Shown here: positions 45,812 through 53,211 of the stretch, one piece after another
Layout of the letters: every line of letters begins with the position of its first letter
How positions within the stretch are numbered: position 1 is the first letter of the stretch
Origin: Lachnospiraceae bacterium UBA1759
GTDB lineage: Bacteria; Bacillota; Clostridia; Lachnospirales; Lachnospiraceae
Length of the DNA stretch: 64,000 nucleotides
NCBI GenBank assembly: GCA_002315555.1
Contig: DCHF01000055.1
Coordinates: forward strand, 11,623 to 75,622
Reading direction: 5' to 3'
Notes under the pieces: generated by a model
Told to the model about the DNA's origin: nothing
The model's database searches: none
What the model saw: only the letters and a program-made list of their open reading frames with translations
Made by a program: the position numbers and the translations under genes

Positions 45812-46957
45812 ATGACAGGGGCGATCGTGATGAACAGAAAGCTGCTGGTGCCGGACCATTATCCGGATTTTCACTGCAAATGCGGGGAGTGCAGAACGCC
45901 CTGCTGCAGCGGATGGGGAATCTCCATGTCGATGAAGGACTATTTCAGAGTACTCGGAATGGACTGTTCGCGGGAACTGCGGGAACGGCTGGATACGGCG
46001 GTTTCCGTGTTAGGTGATTTCACGGAGGAGCGGTACGCGGCACTGGACCCGGATTGGACCGGTCACTGCAAGCTGCAGCGGAAGGACAACGGCTACTGCA
46101 TGCTGCAGTGCGAGTGCGGCGAAGAAGCGATCCCGGAGGTCTGCAGGCGGTATCCGCGCGTCTATCGATGCGGAAAAGTGAACGAGGCAGCACTCTCGAA
46201 CAGCTGCGAGCATACGCTGGAGCTGTTGTTCTCCGGTACGGAGCCGGTCACGCTTGTAGAAATTCCGGCACCGGATTCCTTTTCGGAGGTGGAAAAGCAA
46301 AGCCTTTTGCAGTATGATGGTGAGGCAGATCCGGCCCTTTCGGAAGAATGCCGGGCGGCCCGGCTGCGAGCTATGGCGGTACTGTCCGACCGGGAAAAGC
46401 CCTTTTGCGAACGGTTGAAGGAAGCGGTCTGTCCGGACGCGGGAGCGATTCCGGACCGGACGAAGACGGACGCGGTAAACGCGGTCCTGGAGCTTCTATC
46501 GGTCCTGGCGGCGGATTCCCCGAGCCTCGGGGAGGAAACGGCGGAGATCCTCGGGATGTTCGGCAGAGGTTCCGCAGAGGGGCTTACGGAGGCGGACGTT
46601 CCTGCGGAAAGCCTGCTTGCCGCACGTTATGCCGCACTGGAAGAAGCATTTTCGGTGAAACACCCCGGAAGCGAATACCGTTTTGAAAAAATGATGGTGA
46701 ACCACCTGTATTTCGGCGGCTTCCCGTATTCCGCAAGGAAAAAGAGCACGGACGACGAATACATCGCCCTCATCGCGGTCTACGCGTTCATGCGCTTTGT
46801 AAATGTATGCCTTCCCGACCGGAACCCCGTCGATCTCAACGCGGCGGTATTCCGCCTCATCGAACACAGCAGTTTTACCTGGAACGCACCGATCGTCTTA
46901 AGGCAGTGCGGAATCCGGACACCGGCGGATGCGCTCTGCATGGCCCGGTATTTATGA
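45812..46957 (+). CDS. FliB-like (flagellin lysine-N-methylase family) protein
   Basis: The ATG at 45812 is preceded by GGAG at seven bases; the next ATG (45830, MNRKLLVPDHY) is a possible alternative. The 381-residue protein has the family's Cys clusters: CKCGECRTPCCSGWGI near the N-terminus, then GHCKLQRKDNGYCMLQCECG, VCRRYPRVYR and NSCEHTLELL. They probably bind an Fe-S cluster or metal. The C-terminal part (NHLYFGGFPYSARK) also fits. FliB methylates flagellin lysines in some species, but no flagellar gene is present here, so the substrate may differ. A PAS protein gene follows at 14 bases. Confidence 0.82.
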   Translation: MTGAIVMNRKLLVPDHYPDFHCKCGECRTPCCSGWGISMSMKDYFRVLGMDCSRELRERLDTAVSVLGDFTEERYAALDPDWTGHCKLQRKDNGYCMLQCECGEEAIPEVCRRYPRVYRCGKVNEAALSNSCEHTLELLFSGTEPVTLVEIPAPDSFSEVEKQSLLQYDGEADPALSEECRAARLRAMAVLSDREKPFCERLKEAVCPDAGAIPDRTKTDAVNAVLELLSVLAADSPSLGEETAEILGMFGRGSAEGLTEADVPAESLLAARYAALEEAFSVKHPGSEYRFEKMMVNHLYFGGFPYSARKKSTDDEYIALIAVYAFMRFVNVCLPDRNPVDLNAAVFRLIEHSSFTWNAPIVLRQCGIRTPADALCMARYL

Positions 46958-46971
46958 TCACGGAGGAAAAG

Positions 46972-47352
46972 ATGGAATTAAATGCGATGTTTAAGAGCGT
47001 CATCGACCAGGACCGGCTCCCGGTCGTGCTTTGTGACCTTGAACACACGATCGTTTACATGAATCCGGCGGCGGAGAAGAATTATGAAAAGTACGGCGGG
47101 GCGGCGATCCTCGGAAAGAGCCTGCTGTTCTGTCATAATCCGAACAGCTGCGATATGATCCGGAAGGTCGTGGAGTGGTTTGCGGCGGGCGAAGATCATG
47201 ATTTGGTCCATACGGGGTATAACGAAAAGAAGAACCGGGACGTCTATATGGTCGCCCTGCGTGATGAAAACAGAAAGCTCATCGGCTATTACGAAAAGCA
47301 CGAGATGCGGACGCCGGACACGGAGCTTTTGGTTTATGATCTTTCGGAATGA
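46972..47352 (+). CDS. Single PAS-domain protein
   Basis: The ATG at 46972 sits five bases after GGAGG. The 126-residue protein is essentially one PAS domain: LPVVLCDLEHTIVYMNPAAE near the N-terminus, the helix LGKSLLFCHNPNSC, and the beta-sheet GYNEKKNRDVYMVALRDENRKLIGYYE. No output domain is present, so it must act through a partner. The Cys/His pair in CHNPNSC could bind a cofactor, but this is a guess. It lies between the FliB-like gene and a 64-residue ORF, all closely spaced on one strand. Confidence 0.75.
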   Translation: MELNAMFKSVIDQDRLPVVLCDLEHTIVYMNPAAEKNYEKYGGAAILGKSLLFCHNPNSCDMIRKVVEWFAAGEDHDLVHTGYNEKKNRDVYMVALRDENRKLIGYYEKHEMRTPDTELLVYDLSE

Positions 47353-47373
47353 CGGCCGGAGGAGGAGCGTGAT

Positions 47374-47568
47374 ATGAGAGAAGAGTATCTGATCAAAAAT
47401 ACGACAAAGCAGCAGCGGATCGAGCTGATCCGTTCCTGGGTGCCGGACGATGAAGCTATGGACTGCGACGACATGGAGCTTTTTGACCTCTACGCCGATT
47501 ACATCAACGGCACGAAGGAGATCGCGGAGTGTAATGCCGCGTTTCAGGCGGATTACATCACCTGGTAA
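47374..47568 (+). CDS. Conserved-looking small protein of unknown function
   Basis: The 64-residue product (MREEYLIKNTTKQQRIELI start) is helical and acidic in its second half (DDEAMDCDDMELFDLYADYI). GGAGGAG lies nine bases upstream of the ATG. It follows the PAS gene by 21 bases and has similar codon use, so it is probably real. I recognise no family. Confidence 0.6.
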   Translation: MREEYLIKNTTKQQRIELIRSWVPDDEAMDCDDMELFDLYADYINGTKEIAECNAAFQADYITW

Positions 47569-47651
47569 GCGTCTTTTGAATCGCGGAGGCACGGCAGGGC
47601 CGGCAGGACGCGGTATTCACGAATATCGCCCGCGGAAATGCAAGGTTTTAC

Positions 47652-47679
47652 TTGCTTTTTTTCCGCGCGGTGCTATACT
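47652..47679 (+). promoter_or_regulatory. tRNA-Val promoter
   Basis: TTGCTT (47652-47657) and TATACT (47674-47679) are 16 bases apart, 10 bases before the tRNA. Confidence 0.65.
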
Positions 47680-47689
47680 GGACGTACTT

Positions 47690-47763
47690 GGGGATGTAGC
47701 TCAGCCGGGATGAGCGTTCGCCTCACACGCGAAAGGTCACGGGTTCGAGCCCCGTCGTCCCCA
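47690..47763 (+). tRNA. tRNA-Val (anticodon CAC)
   Basis: The 74-base cloverleaf has acceptor GGGGATG pairing with CGTCCCC, D arm GCTCAGCCGGGATGAGC and the anticodon stem TTCGC/GCGAA around CTCACAC (anticodon CAC, reads GTG). The T arm is around GGTTCGAGCCC. CCA is not encoded. A promoter and terminator flank it, so it is a single-gene unit. Confidence 0.94.
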
Positions 47764-47773
47764 TAATTTTATA

Positions 47774-47808
47774 ACCGCAGCACGGTTTACGCGCTGCGGT
47801 GTTTTTTG
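47774..47808 (+). terminator. Terminator after tRNA-Val
   Basis: ACCGCAGC pairs perfectly with GCTGCGGT, followed by GTTTTTTG. Confidence 0.93.
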
Positions 47809-47870
47809 CGAAACCAAAGCGCCACGGGAGGCGGGAGACCGTTCCCGGTAAAAGAAAGGGAGATTTTTAC

Positions 47871-48440
47871 ATGAAAGAACTGCTGGATCTTTTTCTGGTC
47901 TTTGCGAAGATCGGCGGCTTCACCTTTGGCGGCGGCTATGCCATGCTGCCGGTCTTACAGCGTGAAGTTGTTGAAAGCCGTAAGTGGGCCACCAATGAAG
48001 AACTGATGGACTATTATGCCATCGGACAGTGTACGCCGGGCATCATTGCCGTCAATACGGCAACGTTCATCGGCAATAAGAGGAAAGGTGCGCTGGGCGG
48101 TGTCATTGCAACGCTCGGTTGTGTTACGCCTTCTATCATCATTATCATGCTGATCGCCGCGCTGATCAAACAGTTTGCGGAGATCGTATGGGTGCAGCAT
48201 GCGCTGGCCGGCATTCGTGTTGCGGTCTGCGTGCTGGTATTCGATACGGTGCTGAAGCTTGCAAAGAAGTCCTTAAAGGACGTGGTGACCTACCTGATCT
48301 TTGCGGCAGTCATCCTTCTTACGCTGTTCACCGATCTGCCGGCGGTCCTCTGGGTCATCAGCGCGGCAGTCATCGGTATTGCGTACAAGCTGATCACCGA
48401 GCGTGCAAAGCAGAATAAGGGAAAGGAGGAAGCAAAATGA
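47871..48440 (+). CDS. Chromate transporter, first half (short-chain ChrA)
   Basis: The ATG at 47871 follows AAAGGGAG; the in-frame upstream extension overlaps the tRNA terminator. The 189-residue membrane protein has the ChrA signature FAKIGGFTFGGGYAMLPVL and the second conserved element YYAIGQCTPGIIAVNTATFIG. Classical ChrA has about 400 residues with two homologous halves; here each half is a separate gene and the next one overlaps by four bases. The pair should form a heteromer that exports chromate or a related anion. Real substrates of gut members may be other oxyanions. Confidence 0.9.
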   Translation: MKELLDLFLVFAKIGGFTFGGGYAMLPVLQREVVESRKWATNEELMDYYAIGQCTPGIIAVNTATFIGNKRKGALGGVIATLGCVTPSIIIIMLIAALIKQFAEIVWVQHALAGIRVAVCVLVFDTVLKLAKKSLKDVVTYLIFAAVILLTLFTDLPAVLWVISAAVIGIAYKLITERAKQNKGKEEAK

Positions 48441-49000
48441 TCTACCTTCAGTTATTCTGGGAATTCTTTAAGACGGGCCTGTTTGCCATCGGCGGAGGTC
48501 TGGCAACGCTTCCTTTCCTGTATGAGATGCAGGCCAAGACCGGCTGGTTCACCCTGGACGATATTTCCAACCTGATTGCCATTTCCGAATCCACCCCGGG
48601 TCCGATGGGCGTCAACATGGCCACCTACACCGGCTTTACCGTATGCGGTATTCCGGGCGGTATCATTGCGGTCCTGGGTCTGATCACACCGTCGATCGTC
48701 ATCATTATCATTGTTGCGCGCATTCTGGAGCGTTTCAAAAAGAACAAGATCGTGCAGTATGCGCTGTACGGTCTGCGTGCGGCTTCCGCCGGTCTTATTA
48801 TGGCGGCCGGCCTTCGCGTAGCGCAGGCGGCGTTCCTGCATTACGACCTGTGGACGGAGCAGGGCTTCTCCTGGGCGGTGTTCAATCCGATCGCGATCGT
48901 GTTCGGCATTGTACTCTATGTGGTCTACAAGCTGACCAAGAAGCATCCGATCTTCTATATCATCGCAGCGGGCATCGTGGGTGTGATCTTTGCGCTGTAA
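48437..49000 (+). CDS. Chromate transporter, second half (short-chain ChrA)
   Basis: This 187-residue partner overlaps the first half by four bases (ATGA). It carries the paralogous motifs FFKTGLFAIGGGLATLPFLYEM and LIAISESTPGPMGVNMATYTG, with five or six membrane segments. The two halves are homologous, as expected from inverted-topology duplication in ChrA. A strong terminator lies 52 bases downstream. Confidence 0.9.
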   Translation: MIYLQLFWEFFKTGLFAIGGGLATLPFLYEMQAKTGWFTLDDISNLIAISESTPGPMGVNMATYTGFTVCGIPGGIIAVLGLITPSIVIIIIVARILERFKKNKIVQYALYGLRAASAGLIMAAGLRVAQAAFLHYDLWTEQGFSWAVFNPIAIVFGIVLYVVYKLTKKHPIFYIIAAGIVGVIFAL

Positions 49001-49052
49001 CAGACGGATCGATTTCTGTACACATTTTATATATTCCGCATGGCGGGTGAAT

Positions 49053-49089
49053 AAAAAGGGCTGTCGCGTTGAGCGACAGCCCTTTTTTG
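49053..49089. terminator. Strong bidirectional terminator
   Basis: AAAAAGGGCTGTCGC pairs perfectly with GCGACAGCCCTTTTTT around GTTGA. It lies between convergent genes and could serve both. Confidence 0.95.
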
Positions 49090-49106
49090 ATTCGGCGTCC
49101 GAGTTG

Positions 49107-49210
49107 GTACCACTTTCTGCAGTGATTTTGTAACCACTTTCTGCAGTAATTTTGTAACCGCTTTCGGCATCGGTTACAGTACCGCTCTGAATACCGGTTA
49201 CAGTACCACC
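49107..49210. repeat. 24-base-period tandem repeat at the 3' end of the GH30 gene
   Basis: Units begin at about 49107, 49131, 49155, 49179 and 49203, each 24 bases. The first two share CCACTTTCTGCAGT and ATTTTG; the later ones share TACCG and GGTTACA. The GH30 stop codon lies inside the unit spanning 49179-49202, and repeat copies extend beyond it. Confidence 0.85.
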
Positions 49211-50532
49211 GTATTAATGGATTCGCGCAGGATCCACAGCGGAATATCCTTGCCGTCGATCTGAAGATGCAGCGCGGAATCGAAGGTCTGGGAGTTTGAA
49301 ATGACGGCGATCTTCTGACCGTCCGGATTTTCAAATGCGCAGATGTGGAAGTGCGCCGGTACCGCGGAGGTGTCCAGGACGATGCGGCGTGCGCCTCTCT
49401 TGACGAATCTTGAGAAGTGGCGGAGCGTATCGTAGTCCTGGGCGAAGCGGATGTTCTTTAAGTCGCGGGTGATCTCAATGGAGCCCCGGCAGCGGAACGG
49501 GCCGACGTTCGGGTAGCCTTCCTGATCCAGCGCCAGGTTCCAGAGCGTGATGGACTGGATGCCGTTGTTCATGGCCTCGATGAAGGATTGACCGTACATC
49601 GCGTAGCGGTCCTTGTTCATCATGACACCGGGGGCATTGGCCGTGCCGGACGGATTCTGAAGGAACGGGATGTTATCGCCCTCGGTCCAGTGGTTCTCGC
49701 ATTCCGGATGCAGTTTGCGGAAAACGGTCACGGATTCGATGTCGCCTTCGTACGGATGCCATGCAACGCCGGCCGTGGCGGCCTTGGTCTCCGCATCGTC
49801 CATTTCATAGGCAACGCGGTGCCACATGATAAAGTTGTGGTCCATCAGCCAGATCTTGACATCCTCAAATTCGTTCTCGTCAAGAAGCTTTCTCATGGCC
49901 TTGGCGAAGTGCATTTCGATATCCGGATGCCAGTAGCATGCGGGCATGCGGCTGACCTGATCTGTCTCGGTCTCGTTCTGCGGAGTCAGCGCGTTGATGC
50001 GGACGCCGGCCTTCAGGTAATGCTGCAGGAACTTCAGATAGTAAAGCGCATAGGCCTCAACGTATTTGTCGCGCATCCAGCCGCCCTGCATCTGATAAGA
50101 GGTCTTCATCCAGCCCGGGGGAGACCACGGGGAAGAGTAGAGGTACAGGTCCGGATTGTATTCGCGCGCTTTTTTGACGACCGGGATGATGTTTTTGTCA
50201 TCGTGGGAGGCGTCAAAGTGTTCCATGGTCATATCGTCCGCTACCGGGGCAAAGTCATAGACCTGCTCGGCATAGTCGCTGGCGCCCACGCAGAGGCGGG
50301 TGACGCTGAAATTGTCCTTTTCCGGTGAATAGACTTCCTCTAAAAGCGCATCTCTCCGCGCCTCGTCGAGTGCATTGATCAGCACGCAGGCACTGTCGGT
50401 GAGTGCCGCGCCGTAGCCCAGGATCTCCTGGTCGCGTTCATTGGTAAATACCGCCGCCGGTCCGCGGAGACCGGTTTTTGGAATGTCACGTTCTTCCATG
50501 CGGCGTCCGGGATTTGTGATGTAAATTTTCAT
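49198..50532 (-). CDS. GH30-family glycoside hydrolase
   Basis: The ATG at 50532 is chosen because AGGAGG lies just upstream on this strand. The 444-residue protein has GYGAALTDSACVLINAL (family start of the barrel), YLYSSPWSPPGWMKTS, Glu187 in LTPQNETET (acid/base) and Glu284 in NHWTEGDN (nucleophile). A C-terminal beta-sandwich begins near residue 370. GH30 members act on beta-glucosylceramide, beta-1,6-glucans, xylans or beta-fucosides. No signal peptide is present, so it probably acts on imported sugars. It is divergent from the permease operon at 50730. Confidence 0.9.
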   Translation of the reverse strand: MKIYITNPGRRMEERDIPKTGLRGPAAVFTNERDQEILGYGAALTDSACVLINALDEARRDALLEEVYSPEKDNFSVTRLCVGASDYAEQVYDFAPVADDMTMEHFDASHDDKNIIPVVKKAREYNPDLYLYSSPWSPPGWMKTSYQMQGGWMRDKYVEAYALYYLKFLQHYLKAGVRINALTPQNETETDQVSRMPACYWHPDIEMHFAKAMRKLLDENEFEDVKIWLMDHNFIMWHRVAYEMDDAETKAATAGVAWHPYEGDIESVTVFRKLHPECENHWTEGDNIPFLQNPSGTANAPGVMMNKDRYAMYGQSFIEAMNNGIQSITLWNLALDQEGYPNVGPFRCRGSIEITRDLKNIRFAQDYDTLRHFSRFVKRGARRIVLDTSAVPAHFHICAFENPDGQKIAVISNSQTFDSALHLQIDGKDIPLWILRESINTVVL

Positions 50533-50564
50533 GTGGTCCTCCTTTGGAGATGGTTGTTGATTGA

Positions 50565-50594
50565 AATGTAGCACAGGGTGGGGACGCAAGTCAA
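50565..50594 (-). promoter_or_regulatory. Promoter of the GH30 gene
   Basis: On the minus strand TTGACT (50594-50589) and TACATT (50570-50565) are 18 bases apart. Confidence 0.6.
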
Positions 50595-50644
50595 ATAGTT
50601 TAAGAACTAAACTTGTGTATTTTGCATAAAACAGGAAAAAATAC

Positions 50645-50673
50645 TTGCATATATTTGTGAATATATGTATAAT
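50645..50673 (+). promoter_or_regulatory. Promoter of LplABC-type operon 1 with an internal dyad
   Basis: TTGCAT (50645-50650) and TATAAT (50668-50673) are 17 bases apart. A perfect dyad CATATATT-TGTG-AATATATG fills 50648-50667, overlapping the -35 box and the whole spacer, and is a good operator candidate. Confidence 0.82.
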
Positions 50674-50729
50674 ATACTTTATCGTTAAGATGTCGTACTG
50701 ACAACTTAGAGGAAAAGGAGGAAAGTGCT

Positions 50730-52226
50730 ATGGCAACCGCAAAACCTAAGAGTAAGGTTGCAACGGTACTTGAGCAGCCCAAAGGCGGCCGCGCACTCGG
50801 CATGTGGATCTCCGCAGCCCTGTCGCTCGTCTCTGCAGTGTTCACGTTACCGTTCCTTAGCTGGATCCAGCTTGTTCGTATCAGCGAGCTGCTCCAGACG
50901 CTGGGGTTAGGAATCGAAGATATTCATCTTTACAGATCTTATTCCTATTTTATGTTCCTGTGGGACTTTGTAGCTGAATCAAAGGCCGGTATTCTCGGCT
51001 TCCCTGCATTCATGCTGATCGTTCTTGCAGTCGCTGCATTTGTTCTGAATGTCATCTTTGTATTGATCGTTGTTATCAATAAGGTCGGAAAGAGAGGACA
51101 TCTGGAGTTTTACGTCTATGGTAAAATTGCAGCGCTTCTTACAATGTTCTCCGGTATTTACTGTATCTGGTACTGCTTCGGCTGGGCCAATGCAAAGACC
51201 TACCCGGGATCATTTGCTCCCACTGTTCTGGTTTACATCATGATCGTGGTCGCACTTGTGACCTACGTGATCCAGAAGATCCTGGAAGCAGAAGAGAGAA
51301 AGATCTATCATGAGCACGGTTTACTTATTGAACTGAAGAGAAACTGGGTATTATTCATTTTCCTGATCCCCTGCTTCGTTTACTTCCTGATCAATAACTA
51401 CCTGCCGATGGCCGGTATCTACTTCGCATTTGTACGTTTCAACTTCAAGGATGGCCTGTTCTTCAGCCCATTCGTCAAGATGGACAACTTCCGTTTCCTC
51501 ATTAAGGCGGACCTGTGGGGCCTGACCTATAAGACGATCCTTTACAATGTCGTCTTCATCGGCCTCGGCAATATCCTCCAGATCTTCTTCGCGATCCTGG
51601 TTTCCCAGTGCGGAATCAAGTGGTTCAAGAAGACTTCTCAGACGTTGATCTTCATGCCGCACTTCGTATCTTACGTTATCGTTAAGATCTTCGTGTTTGC
51701 ACTTCTCGAGTACAACACCGGTATGATCACCAACATTGTCAAGAATACGACCGGCAACTGGCCGGACTTCTATAATAAGGCAAGCTACTGGCCGTTCATC
51801 ATCGTTGTCGCCAATATCTGGAAGGGCGTCGGTTACGGTATGGTCGTTTACCTGGCAACCATCATGGGTATCTCCGATGAGTACTATGAAGCAGCAAAGA
51901 TCGACGGCGCAAACATTTATCAGCAGATCCAGTACATCACCCTGCCTCTTCTGAAGCCCACCTTCGTTATCCTGCTCATCTACGCTATCGGCGGTATCAT
52001 GAGAGGTCAGTTCGACCTGTTCTATCAGCTGACCGGTTCCAATGCGGTTCTGTACCCGACCACGGATATCCTGGATACGTACATTTACCGTATCACTATT
52101 TCTCAGCCGACTTCCATGGCATACGGTACTGCAGCCGGTCTGTACCAGTCCTTCTTCGGTCTGGCAATCGTTCTGATCACCAATGCTATTATCAAGCGGG
52201 CTGATGAAAGCCTGGCACTGTTCTAA
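50730..52226 (+). CDS. LplB-type sugar ABC permease with extra N-terminal membrane domain
   Basis: The 498-residue protein has two parts. From about residue 200 (RNWVLFIFLIPCFVYFLI) it is a normal six-TM LplB-type permease, including the ATPase-contact loop YYEAAKIDGANIYQQ near residue 385. The first 200 residues form an additional module with about four membrane segments that typical LplB proteins (about 300 residues) lack. AAAGGAGGAAAG precedes the ATG. Operon order is this permease, a second permease and a binding protein. ATP hydrolysis must come from an ATPase encoded elsewhere. The role of the extension is unknown. Confidence 0.88.
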   Translation: MATAKPKSKVATVLEQPKGGRALGMWISAALSLVSAVFTLPFLSWIQLVRISELLQTLGLGIEDIHLYRSYSYFMFLWDFVAESKAGILGFPAFMLIVLAVAAFVLNVIFVLIVVINKVGKRGHLEFYVYGKIAALLTMFSGIYCIWYCFGWANAKTYPGSFAPTVLVYIMIVVALVTYVIQKILEAEERKIYHEHGLLIELKRNWVLFIFLIPCFVYFLINNYLPMAGIYFAFVRFNFKDGLFFSPFVKMDNFRFLIKADLWGLTYKTILYNVVFIGLGNILQIFFAILVSQCGIKWFKKTSQTLIFMPHFVSYVIVKIFVFALLEYNTGMITNIVKNTTGNWPDFYNKASYWPFIIVVANIWKGVGYGMVVYLATIMGISDEYYEAAKIDGANIYQQIQYITLPLLKPTFVILLIYAIGGIMRGQFDLFYQLTGSNAVLYPTTDILDTYIYRITISQPTSMAYGTAAGLYQSFFGLAIVLITNAIIKRADESLALF

Positions 52227-52243
52227 GGGAAGGAGGAATTAAA

Positions 52244-53149
52244 ATGAAAGCGACTAAAATCAAAAAAGGCGCTGCCGGTGTATCGTTTGATATTATCAAA
52301 TACGGTCTCCTGACACTGCTTGCAATCGTTTGTTTCCTGCCGTTCCTGATCATGGTCTCCGGTTCTTTCTCCGATAACGCGACCGTTGTTCTTACCGGTT
52401 ACGGTATCCTGCCGAAGAACTTCTCGACCACGGCATACAAATTCATCTTCAGAAATCCGTCCGGTATTATTCAGGCGTACAAGATGACCTTCTACTACAC
52501 CGTTGTCGGTACTGTTGTCGGTCTTCTTACCACCGTTCTTACCGCTTACGTTATTTCTCGTAATACTTTTAAGTACAGAAACGTTGTTTCTTTCTTGATT
52601 TACTTTACAACCATTTTCGGTGGTGGTATGATTCCCTGGTACTTAATGTACACGAACATCCTTCCGCTGAAGGGTACCACGTTCATTATCTGGTTCCCGG
52701 CCATCTTAAGCTCCTTCAATATCATCCTGATGAGAACCTTCATTAAGGGCTCTGTTCCGGATGCTATTATCGAATCCGCTAAGATCGACGGCGCAGGTGA
52801 GTTCACCATTCTTTCCAGAATCGTATGGCCGGTTCTGACCCCGGGTCTTGCGACCGTAGGTCTGTTCCTCGCTCTGGGTTACTGGAATGACTGGTATCGT
52901 TCTTCACTGTTCTCGACCAAGACTGATACGTATGAATTACAGTTCTATCTGTACAACCTGGTTTCCGCTGCTGAAGCATTAAAGAACCTGGTTTCCGCAG
53001 GTACCAGCGTCTCCGTTACCATCGATGTTCCGTCACAGACGGTTAAGATGGCCATGGCAGTCGTTGTAACCGGTCCGATCCTGCTTGTATATCCGTTTGT
53101 ACAGCGTTACTTCGTTTCCGGTATTACCATCGGCGCCGTTAAGGGCTGA
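52244..53149 (+). CDS. Carbohydrate ABC permease (YtcP/LplC type)
   Basis: The 301-residue six-TM protein has the MalG-like ATPase-contact loop IIESAKIDGAGEFTIL. It ends with VQRYFVSGITIGAVKG, a typical C-terminus of this family. GGAAGGAGG precedes the ATG, 17 bases after the partner permease. It forms the heterodimeric channel with the 498-residue protein. A 62-base gap with a small GCAC/GTGC hairpin separates it from the binding protein gene. Confidence 0.92.
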   Translation: MKATKIKKGAAGVSFDIIKYGLLTLLAIVCFLPFLIMVSGSFSDNATVVLTGYGILPKNFSTTAYKFIFRNPSGIIQAYKMTFYYTVVGTVVGLLTTVLTAYVISRNTFKYRNVVSFLIYFTTIFGGGMIPWYLMYTNILPLKGTTFIIWFPAILSSFNIILMRTFIKGSVPDAIIESAKIDGAGEFTILSRIVWPVLTPGLATVGLFLALGYWNDWYRSSLFSTKTDTYELQFYLYNLVSAAEALKNLVSAGTSVSVTIDVPSQTVKMAMAVVVTGPILLVYPFVQRYFVSGITIGAVKG

Positions 53150-53211
53150 TGCACATTTAAGGTCTTAAGCACGTTTTGTGCACGAGATAATAAAAAAAGG
53201 GAGGAACTCAA

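Noticed and set aside
49107..49210. CRISPR-like array near the GH30 gene
   Set aside because: Units are contiguous 24-base tandem copies without spacers.
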